From CAUZEO01 sp963578625 (GTDB taxonomy: Bacteria > Verrucomicrobiota > Kiritimatiellia > SLOV01), in the NCBI GenBank assembly GCA_963578625.1, contig CAUZEO010000025.1, forward strand, positions 1-28,351: a DNA stretch of 28,351 nt, given 5' to 3'. Below are positions 1-6,766 of the stretch, one piece after another (position 1 is the stretch's first letter; each line of letters begins with the position of its first letter). The notes under the pieces are model-generated. The model was not told where the DNA came from, did not search any database, and worked only from the letters and a program-made list of their open reading frames with translations. A program made the position numbers and the translations under genes.

Positions 1-1263
1 CTGGACGACCAGTACATGATCCACGTCACGGACACGTTCACGGGTCCCCCTGGAGTAACGGTTCAAATCCCTGAACATCTCATCAAACTTGGTTCGATGT
101 CGGAGCAAGGATCGGGCAAGAGCCTGTATGTGCCGTATTCGCTCGGCGTAGATGTTCTCCTGGACAGCGGCGGAACGGTCAAATATCTAGGCAAAAAAAT
201 CATCCCGAAGAAGATCGGGAAATCTGAGAAGCTCACGGTGGCATCGCGCCTTGGGGAGTCGGTGGAGTGGGTGGCGGTAAAGAACCGATTTTTTGTCCAG
301 ATCCTTCATCCCGATGCGGGCGGCGAAGAGGCCCTCTGGCGTGCTTCGAAGGAGACGATTAAAAGCAAAATGCCATCCGAGGTTGCTGCTTCCATCCGGA
401 TGCCGGCGTTGGCGCTCGCTCCCGGAACTTCCGTAAGTCGCGAGTACTCCTACTACGTCGGTCCGAAGAAGTATTCCGTGATCAATGAGTATCGGCACCA
501 TATGTCGAAGGTCATGGATTTCGGGCTGTTTACTCCCCTCTGCAAATTTTTGCTTTCGGCCATGAACGCGATCCACAATCACGTGTGGCCCCACAACTAC
601 GGCGTCGCCATCATTCTTATCACAATCCTGATTCGAATTCTGTTCTGGCCGATTACCCATAAGGGTACCGAAAGCATGCGGAAGATGCAGGAGATTCAAC
701 CGCTGATGCAGGAAATGCGGGAGAAGTACAAAGACAATCCGCAGAAGCAGCAGCAGGAACTCTTTGCACTCTATAAGGAACACAAGATCAATCCGGTCGG
801 GGGCTGTCTCCCCATGGTGATCCAGATTCCGGTCTTTTTCGCGCTTTTCGTGGTGCTCCGAAGCGCGATCGAGCTTCGATTTGCCGGGTTCATTTGGATC
901 GATGATCTGACACAGCCGGAGGGGCTGCTGAAGAATATCTTTTTGTTTCAGATCTTCCCGTTCAATCACCTGGCCGGGTTGAACCTGCTGCCCATCGTGA
1001 TGTCTGCCATGATGATCTACCAGCAACGAATCATGCCTACCTCGGCGGATCCCCGGCAGGCGCGTATCATGCAGCTTATGCCAATCTTCATGCTGTTTCT
1101 TTTTTACCCCGCGCCTTCCGGGCTGGCGCTGTATTGGACGACCAACCAGTGCAGCATGATTGTGCAGCAGCTCCTCTACAAGCGGCGGAAGGAGCGTCAG
1201 GAAGCAGAGGAAAAACCCGCAGCGCCACCGGCCCCCGCGCGCAAGAAGCGTTCTCAACGCTAA
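1..1263 (+). CDS. yidC: Membrane protein insertase YidC (5'-truncated by window edge)
   Basis: YidC/Oxa1-family insertase, which inserts and folds inner-membrane proteins with or without SecYEG. The frame is open to base 1, so the N-terminal TM and most of the periplasmic P1 domain lie outside the window. Visible in order: the end of the P1 beta domain (YYVGPKKY), an amphipathic segment (MDFGLFTPLCKFLL), TM2 with the conserved hydrophilic-groove arginine (ILIRILFWPIT), a charged cytosolic helical hairpin, the NPVGGCLPMVIQIPVFFALF segment typical of the family, and the last TMs ending in ALYWTTNQ. The C-terminus is a short Ala/Pro/Lys/Arg-rich basic tail, as in YidCs that bind ribosomes through a basic extension. 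The stop lies 10 bp before the glpD ATG, so the two genes are probably cotranscribed. Identification is secure; only the N-terminus is missing. Confidence 0.97.
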   Translation: MDDQYMIHVTDTFTGPPGVTVQIPEHLIKLGSMSEQGSGKSLYVPYSLGVDVLLDSGGTVKYLGKKIIPKKIGKSEKLTVASRLGESVEWVAVKNRFFVQILHPDAGGEEALWRASKETIKSKMPSEVAASIRMPALALAPGTSVSREYSYYVGPKKYSVINEYRHHMSKVMDFGLFTPLCKFLLSAMNAIHNHVWPHNYGVAIILITILIRILFWPITHKGTESMRKMQEIQPLMQEMREKYKDNPQKQQQELFALYKEHKINPVGGCLPMVIQIPVFFALFVVLRSAIELRFAGFIWIDDLTQPEGLLKNIFLFQIFPFNHLAGLNLLPIVMSAMMIYQQRIMPTSADPRQARIMQLMPIFMLFLFYPAPSGLALYWTTNQCSMIVQQLLYKRRKERQEAEEKPAAPPAPARKKRSQR

Positions 1264-1273
1264 CCGGCAGATC

Positions 1274-2956
1274 ATGCACCGCGAGTTCCGGCGACTGGCA
1301 GAAGATCTTTTCGATGTGCTGATCATCGGTGGCGGCGTCAATGGCCTTGCCGTTGCCTGGGACGCCAGCCTCCGGGGTTTTTCCGTCGCCCTGGTGGAGC
1401 AGGGCGATTTTGGAGGCGCCACCTCCGCGAACTCCCTGAAGATCATCCACGGTGGGCTCAGGCACCTCCAACACCTCGATTTCCGGCGCATGCGATCATC
1501 TGTCCGGGAGCGCTCAACACTCCTGCGAATCGCGCCGCATCTGATTGAACCTCTGCCCTTTCTCGTGCCGACGTACGGTCATGGCCTGCGGGGAAAAACC
1601 GCCATGCGGATGGCGAGCATGATCAACGATCTCGTGAGCCTGGACCGGAACCGGAGCCTGCATGAACTTGGTTGCGCCATTCCCGGCGGATCATCGATCG
1701 GCCGCGACGACTGTCTTGAGAGAGTACCGATCCTTCCCGCCGAGAATCTGACCGGCGGGGTAATTTTTCATGACGCTCAAATGTGGAACGCCGATCGCAT
1801 GACGCTCGGGTTCGCTCTGAGCGCCGCGGCGCGCGGCGCGGTGGTCGTAAACTATGCGCGGGCGGTGCGTCTTCTCACCGAGGGAAACAGCGTTGCCGGC
1901 GCGGCAGTGCGCGACGAGTTGACCGGGGACCTCGCCGACGTGCGTGCGCGAATTACCCTGAATATCACCGGCCCCTGGGCGAACCGGGTCATCGAACCCT
2001 TGGCCGGAAGACGCCGGAGCGAGTTCGACCGGTTTCCCTTGTCGAAGGGATTTCAGATTATCGTTCCGTCTCTAACGCGGGAGATAGGTCTCGCGATCAT
2101 GAGCAGACATCGGGACCCGGACGCGAAGATGCGCCGGGGCGGCCGCCACTATTTTGTCACCCCCTGGCGCGGACACAGCATCGTCGGCACAACGAATGCA
2201 ACACACCGGGGGGAGCCCGAAGAAGTGCATATTTCAGAGGGCGAGATCGCATCGTTTGTCGAAGAGGTCCGCGGCGCGCTGCCCGCGGCGGATTTGCGGT
2301 TGGGAGAGGTTGTACACGCCTATGGCGGATTGCAGCCCGCCGATCCCCGACGGAAAGGACCCGATACCCTGGTTGCGAAGCGACCCCTTCTGATCGATCA
2401 TGAGCGCGATCTGAAGTGGAAGGGGCTGGTCTCGTGCGTTGGCGTAAAATATACCGCGTGCCGGTGGTTGGCCGAGCAGGCTGTCAATCTTCTTTGCACC
2501 AAGCTTGGGTACCGCAAAGCCACTTGCACTACGGCACGTATGCCGCTGCTCGGCGGCGATATCAAGAATCTCGATTCATTCGAAGAGAAAGTGCGCCAGG
2601 CTGCGCCTTCGTCGCTGGATGAGCCGGTGATTCGTCACATGAAAAGGACCTATGGAACCCAGGTATTCAAGCTCTGGAATATGATGAGAAAGGAGCCCGA
2701 CCTGGCGCAGCTCATTGCGGGTTCCGATGAAGTCACCCGGGTTGAGGTGATTCACGCTGTACGAAACGAAGCAGCAGTCACCCTCGCCGATGTGGTCCTT
2801 CGCAGGACGGACCTGGGAACACTCGGTCACCCGAGCCCCGCGACGCTTCAGGATGTGGCCGCCCGAATGGGGAGCGAGTTGGGATGGCCCGCGGACCGTA
2901 TGGAATCTGAAGTGATCAAAACCCGCGCGCTCTATCCTGTAGGGTACGCCGGCTAG
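1274..2956 (+). CDS. glpD: FAD-dependent glycerol-3-phosphate dehydrogenase (GlpD/GlpA type)
   Basis: Oxidises sn-glycerol 3-phosphate to dihydroxyacetone phosphate, passing electrons from FAD to membrane quinones. The 560-residue protein opens with an FAD-binding Rossmann motif (DVLIIGGGVNGLAVAWDASL, about residues 14-33). It then has the family block GATSANSLKIIHGGLRHLQ, a second dinucleotide-fold strand (NITGPWANRV), the FVTPWRGHSIVGTTN segment, and a C-terminal helical domain with EVIHAVRNEAAVTLADVVLRRT, matching the DAO_C cap of GlpD. An in-frame reading extends back to 1160, but that extension lies inside yidC and looks like antiframe sequence. The ATG at 1274 places the GxGxxG motif correctly and leaves a 10-bp gap after yidC. 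No strong Shine-Dalgarno sequence is seen, which fits translational coupling. The TAG stop overlaps the stop of the convergent gene on the other strand in a CTAG palindrome. Confidence 0.93.
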   Translation: MHREFRRLAEDLFDVLIIGGGVNGLAVAWDASLRGFSVALVEQGDFGGATSANSLKIIHGGLRHLQHLDFRRMRSSVRERSTLLRIAPHLIEPLPFLVPTYGHGLRGKTAMRMASMINDLVSLDRNRSLHELGCAIPGGSSIGRDDCLERVPILPAENLTGGVIFHDAQMWNADRMTLGFALSAAARGAVVVNYARAVRLLTEGNSVAGAAVRDELTGDLADVRARITLNITGPWANRVIEPLAGRRRSEFDRFPLSKGFQIIVPSLTREIGLAIMSRHRDPDAKMRRGGRHYFVTPWRGHSIVGTTNATHRGEPEEVHISEGEIASFVEEVRGALPAADLRLGEVVHAYGGLQPADPRRKGPDTLVAKRPLLIDHERDLKWKGLVSCVGVKYTACRWLAEQAVNLLCTKLGYRKATCTTARMPLLGGDIKNLDSFEEKVRQAAPSSLDEPVIRHMKRTYGTQVFKLWNMMRKEPDLAQLIAGSDEVTRVEVIHAVRNEAAVTLADVVLRRTDLGTLGHPSPATLQDVAARMGSELGWPADRMESEVIKTRALYPVGYAG

Positions 2957-3303
2957 ACTTTCTCGAGATAGACCTTGAAGACCGAATAGTCGATCGTAAC
3001 GCGGTATGCTTCAAAAATATGCGCGCCAAGGACCGCGGAATTGGAATCGCCGAATTCGTCCTTTTCACCCACCAAGACGGGGACGTCCTCTAGGACGCAC
3101 TCCCAGATCCCCTCTCGGCCCCCTGGATTGCGTACCGGCGCCTCCTGCCGATTCATAATGCTGATTGGCACGCAAAATACTTTGGAGCCGGCAACGTTGA
3201 ACACGTGGGCGATGCCAAGGTAACCGTCCACGGGACGCCGGTTGTAATGATCCTCCAGCTTGACGAGAGGCGGTCCGACGGGCGAGACACGATATCGCAG
3301 CAC
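2953..3303 (-). pseudogene. C-terminal part of interrupted aspartic-protease-like lipoprotein
   Basis: This stretch is in the same frame as the upstream lipoprotein fragment and is separated from it by one TAG codon at 3307-3309 plus one ACG codon. It opens with a possible GTG restart at 3303. The 116 residues contain RPVDGYLGIAHVF and end in AVLGAHIFEAYRVTIDY. That ending resembles the C-terminal strand-helix-strand of retropepsin-like bacterial aspartic proteases, where an LG-x-x-F motif precedes a xVTLDY strand. Read through the TAG, the two parts make one single-domain protein of normal layout. It could be the 3' half of a decayed gene, a fragment made by termination-reinitiation at the GTG, or the result of a base error. 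TAG is an ordinary stop elsewhere in this window (glpD, both AlkP genes, the second GT117-TPR gene), so general recoding is unlikely. Confidence 0.6.
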
Positions 3304-3306
3304 CGT

Positions 3307-3714
3307 CTAGGACGTTAGATATGTGGCGGAAGATCCGGTTGCAACGACAGCGCAGATGCTTTTTCCATTGAGCTCGGCCGCGAGCGTCGGTATTCGGGCG
3401 GGATCTTGCCGCCAGTCGGCGGCGATCACTTCGCCCTGCGAAGTCCCGTGCACCCGGTTGATCCTCATTCCGCCTTCCTCCAGGACCTGCAGTTCGATGC
3501 CAAGATCATCGGCGGTTTGTGCCAGTGCCCCCAGTTCGTCAACCTGCTCGGAAGAGAGTTCTTTGGGACCGGAATCGACCTCGTCGACCGGCGAGGTTGA
3601 TGTGCAACCCGACAAGTGCGCGCCGAGTGTAAACGCGGCGCCCATGTCTCCGAACATCGTCCGCCGGGGTTTGTATCTATTTCGTTTTTGAGTCGTGCGG
3701 CCCAGCTTACTCAT
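3307..3714 (-). pseudogene. N-terminal part of interrupted aspartic-protease-like lipoprotein
   Basis: The ATG at 3714 overlaps the TGA of the preceding gene (ATGA), so translation is probably coupled. The N-terminus is basic and followed by a hydrophobic stretch ending in a lipobox-like LSGC, suggesting an outer- or inner-membrane lipoprotein. After an acidic linker comes ELNGKSICAVVATGSSATYL. This lines up with the 'NGxxxxALVDTGSS' active-site strand and flap of retropepsin-like proteases, but the catalytic Asp is Ala (ATGSS). Reading then stops at TAG (3307-3309), a few residues after the motif, and the missing C-terminal half follows in the same frame. GCA differs from either Asp codon at two positions or by one change from GAA/GCT-type intermediates, so the Asp loss is not a simple sequencing error. 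The protein is probably inactive as a protease whether or not the stop is real. Confidence 0.6.
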
Positions 3715-4730
3715 CGAGATGTCGAACGTTCGAAGTGGACTACTTTGTCCCTCGAATCAAGCGTCATTCGGAACCGGGAAAGGACACCAAGACCAATCCG
3801 CGGTTGGGGGAAGGCGTCATGAGCCGTAACCTCAGGAGAGATGACGAGGTCCCGCAGCACCAGGTCTCCAATACTGAGATGACGGAGAATGCCACCGTTT
3901 TCATACGGCAGCGCCACGTCGAACTGGCCGGCGCTATCAAGAATGATTCTTTCGGCCTTTCCGTTGATGGTCCCGGCAACCTGCAATGGTCCACTGGCGG
4001 ATGCGAATGGTGCGCTTGCCAGCAGAAGTTCCTTGTCGGGTTTGTACGTCCGGTCCGCGGAGAATCTGACTTCGCGGGCTTCAAAGTCGAATTGCACAAA
4101 TGCGAACGGTTCCAGGAATTGCATGCCCAGTACCATGCCCGGCACGGGCTTTTTCACCCCGCGCGCAATGATGTCCAGACCATCCCACGAACCGCGCACA
4201 AAAGTGAGGACCGATTCTATGCGCAGTGTATTCAGTTTAAGATTGTCGATGTGGCACAAGTACCCATCGACCTGATCGTTGACATGCTCTGCCCGGGTTC
4301 GGAAGGCCGGCGGGGAGAGGGGCGTAAGCATCGCCTTTGAGATCTCCTGCACCGCGATCCAACTTTTGGCGGAGGATGTATCGATTAATGCGGGAATGGT
4401 CGAGAGTTTGATTGAATCAACCGAAATAACGGGAATGGAGTAGGCCTTCTTCGGTGTTTTGAACGGCATCCGGGCAAACTGTCCGGGGTGTAACCGGTGA
4501 GAGCCCCGGAAAGTTGGCCCACTCTGGTCCTGGTACAACGTCAGCCAGAAAGCCCTGGGATCTTTCGCCCTTCCATAGAGTGCCTCCACTTCATCCGGGC
4601 TGAAGGGGCCTGTTCGCGTATCCCGGTGTCCGGCATCGAGAGAGAGGCAGCCGCAAAGTCCGGTTGTCATCAGCGTCAATACCGCCAGGCGGTGAAATTT
4701 GTCGTATCCCACGTAGATAAAGAGTGACAT
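3711..4730 (-). CDS. Two-domain aspartic-protease-like lipoprotein with altered active sites
   Basis: A 339-residue protein from the ATG at 4730. That start places a hydrophobic stretch and lipobox (LCGC) near the N-terminus and has a GAGG 10 bp upstream; longer in-frame starts reach back to 4889. Two retropepsin-like units follow. In the first, PALIDTSSAKSWIA and later GMVLGMQFLEPFAFVQFDF match the catalytic strand and the C-terminal LG-x-x-F strand of the fold. The second has NGKAERIILDSAGQFDVALP and GLGVLSRFRMTLDS. The expected D-T/S-G is D-T-S in unit one and D-S-A in unit two, so both lack the conserved glycine although both Asp residues remain. Whether it cleaves peptides is uncertain; it may be a binding or scaffold protein. 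It is the first gene of a two-gene operon, transcribed divergently from the sulfatase gene. Confidence 0.7.
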   Translation of the reverse strand: MSLFIYVGYDKFHRLAVLTLMTTGLCGCLSLDAGHRDTRTGPFSPDEVEALYGRAKDPRAFWLTLYQDQSGPTFRGSHRLHPGQFARMPFKTPKKAYSIPVISVDSIKLSTIPALIDTSSAKSWIAVQEISKAMLTPLSPPAFRTRAEHVNDQVDGYLCHIDNLKLNTLRIESVLTFVRGSWDGLDIIARGVKKPVPGMVLGMQFLEPFAFVQFDFEAREVRFSADRTYKPDKELLLASAPFASASGPLQVAGTINGKAERIILDSAGQFDVALPYENGGILRHLSIGDLVLRDLVISPEVTAHDAFPQPRIGLGVLSRFRMTLDSRDKVVHFERSTSR

Positions 4731-4849
4731 GACGGCCAATCCTCGACAAGCACGTTGCGGATGAGGAGCGGGCGGCTTGCGCAGATAATACAAATTGCGT
4801 CTGCTTAGAATTTGACTATTCGCCGTGAGTGGAGCAGGATAACCCGTCC

Positions 4850-6763
4850 ATGAACGAGCGTTTTTTTCGATCCGGTTTTTTCCCCGCACTTTTTGTCGCC
4901 CTTACGACAATGGTGTTTTTGCAGGGCTGTGGTCGTTCCGGAAAACCGCCGAACGTGCTTCTCATCACGCTCGACACAACACGTGCTGATCGCCTCGGGT
5001 GTTACGGTTATCCGGCCGGACTGACTCCGAACATCGACGGTGTTGCGGATCGGGGTGTGTTGTTTGAGCGCGCCTATTCGACGGTGCCGCTCACACTTCC
5101 TTCGCATTCGTCCATGATGACCGGGCTGTATCCGCCGGAGCACGGCGTCCGCGTCAACGGAACGAACGCCCTGTCGGAGGATGTCGGAACGCTCGCCGAA
5201 GTCATGAGCAACAGCAACTACCGGACCGGCGCATTCATTGCCGCTTTCGTGCTGGACCGGAAATTCGGCCTTGGACAGGGATTTGAGGAGTACAACGACA
5301 ACATGATCGGGGCGGAGGAAACCGGCGAAGAGCTTCACCAATACAGGAACGGCCGCGTAGTCGTGGACGCGGCCATGAAGTGGTTGAAGGATCTGAATGG
5401 GGATCGATTTTTCGCGTGGGTTCATCTCTACGACCCGCACCGTCCTTATCACGCGCACAGGGACCGCTTTGGCGACAAGTTCGAGGGCCGGACCTACGAA
5501 GCGGAAATCGCCTTTGCCGATATGCAGGTTGGTCTGTTACTCGATTTTTTGCGAAACGAGGAACTCGCCGACAACACGCTGGTGGCGATCGTGGGCGATC
5601 ACGGAGAAGGCCTTGGTGACCACAACGAACAGACGCACGGATTCATGGTGTACGGAACCACAATGCGAATTCCCATGATTCTTTCGTTGCCCGGAAAGCT
5701 GCCGGAGAAAACACGCATCAAGCGGCCCGTGTCGATCGTAAACCTGGGCCCGACGATCACGGATATTGCGGGTGTCAGGCTTCGCGAGCCATTGGGCGTG
5801 GCGCCAAGCCTGGTGCCGGCGTGGACCGGGGGTGAATTGGAGAACCCGGTCTACTATAGTGAGACGGAGGCGCCGTGGGACGAGCACAAGTGGTGCCCGC
5901 TCCGGGCGGTTACCACCGAGGAGTGGAAATACATCAAGTCCGAGCGGCCGGAGTTGTACCGGTGGTCCGAGGACCCGGACGAGCTTGATAACCTGGTGGA
6001 AACCATGCCGGAGCAGGTCCGGGAGATGGAGAGTCTGCTGCTGTACACAGAGAAGCAAATGATCATCAGCGAGGGCGCGAACGTCCATTTGTCCGATGAG
6101 GACAGGCGCGTGCTGGAGGGTCTCGGATATCTTTCGGGCGGCGGAAAGAAGGACCCCGTTTCGGACGAAGAGCTTCCGGATATCAAGGACCGGATCGAAC
6201 TCATCAATCGAAACGCACGGGCGAAACAACTGCGCAAGAAAAACCCGGATGAGGCAATCGAACTGCTACGGAAAACGGTCGCGGAGGAACCGGATGATTA
6301 CCTGTTTCAGCGGGAACTCGCAAACAACCTGTTCACGCTGCAGCGGTATGAGGACGCCATCAAAGAATACGACCGGTTGATCGTGATTGCCCCCCAATAC
6401 GTAGGATCCTATAATCGCAAGGGACTGGCATTTTTCAATCTCGGTCGGACGGAGGAGGCCATCAAGGCATACGAAAAGGCCATTGAGATGGACGCCAACT
6501 ATGTGGATCCGCGAGCGAACCTTTCGGTGTTGTATGCCAAGGAAGGAGAGATCGATCTTGCGCTGGAAACGATCCTGCCTGCATTGAAGACTCGATCCGA
6601 TTCCGCGGATCTTCACAAGAATGTCGCGCTGATTTACGAAAAGAAAGGTTTTCTGAGAAAGGCGGAGGAGCATTGGAAAAGAGTACTGGAAATCAATCCA
6701 CTGTTTCCCGACGCCTTTGAGCGCATCCAGGACCTGCAGCGTCGCAATCCGGGAGGCCCCTGA
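4850..6763 (+). CDS. Lipoprotein sulfatase/AlkP-superfamily enzyme with C-terminal TPRs
   Basis: A 637-residue enzyme. An N-terminal signal ends in lipobox LQGC (Cys27), so it is predicted to be a membrane-anchored lipoprotein. Residues about 34-400 form a sulfatase-like AlkP fold: LLITLDTTRADRLGCYG supplies a metal-site Asp, TLPSHSSMMTGLYPPEHGV is the nucleophile region, DPHRPYH and VGDHGE supply further metal ligands. At the nucleophile position this protein has Thr (Thr82, T-L-P-S-H) rather than the Cys of the C-x-P-x-R formylglycine motif. It is therefore not a conventional formylglycine sulfatase and could be a phosphatase or phospho-transferase. After a GLGYL motif (about 424-428), residues about 455-630 hold TPR repeats. 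The ATG at 4850 is preferred over the GTG at 4829 because GGAGCAGG precedes it. The next gene starts 3 bp after its stop. Confidence 0.88.
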   Translation: MNERFFRSGFFPALFVALTTMVFLQGCGRSGKPPNVLLITLDTTRADRLGCYGYPAGLTPNIDGVADRGVLFERAYSTVPLTLPSHSSMMTGLYPPEHGVRVNGTNALSEDVGTLAEVMSNSNYRTGAFIAAFVLDRKFGLGQGFEEYNDNMIGAEETGEELHQYRNGRVVVDAAMKWLKDLNGDRFFAWVHLYDPHRPYHAHRDRFGDKFEGRTYEAEIAFADMQVGLLLDFLRNEELADNTLVAIVGDHGEGLGDHNEQTHGFMVYGTTMRIPMILSLPGKLPEKTRIKRPVSIVNLGPTITDIAGVRLREPLGVAPSLVPAWTGGELENPVYYSETEAPWDEHKWCPLRAVTTEEWKYIKSERPELYRWSEDPDELDNLVETMPEQVREMESLLLYTEKQMIISEGANVHLSDEDRRVLEGLGYLSGGGKKDPVSDEELPDIKDRIELINRNARAKQLRKKNPDEAIELLRKTVAEEPDDYLFQRELANNLFTLQRYEDAIKEYDRLIVIAPQYVGSYNRKGLAFFNLGRTEEAIKAYEKAIEMDANYVDPRANLSVLYAKEGEIDLALETILPALKTRSDSADLHKNVALIYEKKGFLRKAEEHWKRVLEINPLFPDAFERIQDLQRRNPGGP

Positions 6764-6766
6764 GCC

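Noticed and set aside
187..1491. 434-residue open frame antisense to yidC and the start of glpD
   Set aside because: It is the mirror of two well-conserved genes, is very rich in Arg, His and Leu, has no recognisable motif and spans the boundary between the two real genes.
3307..3309. Alternative genetic code with TAG as sense
   Set aside because: TAG ends several other genes here in positions consistent with normal protein length (2954-2956, 15061-15063, 17146-17148, 26023-26025).
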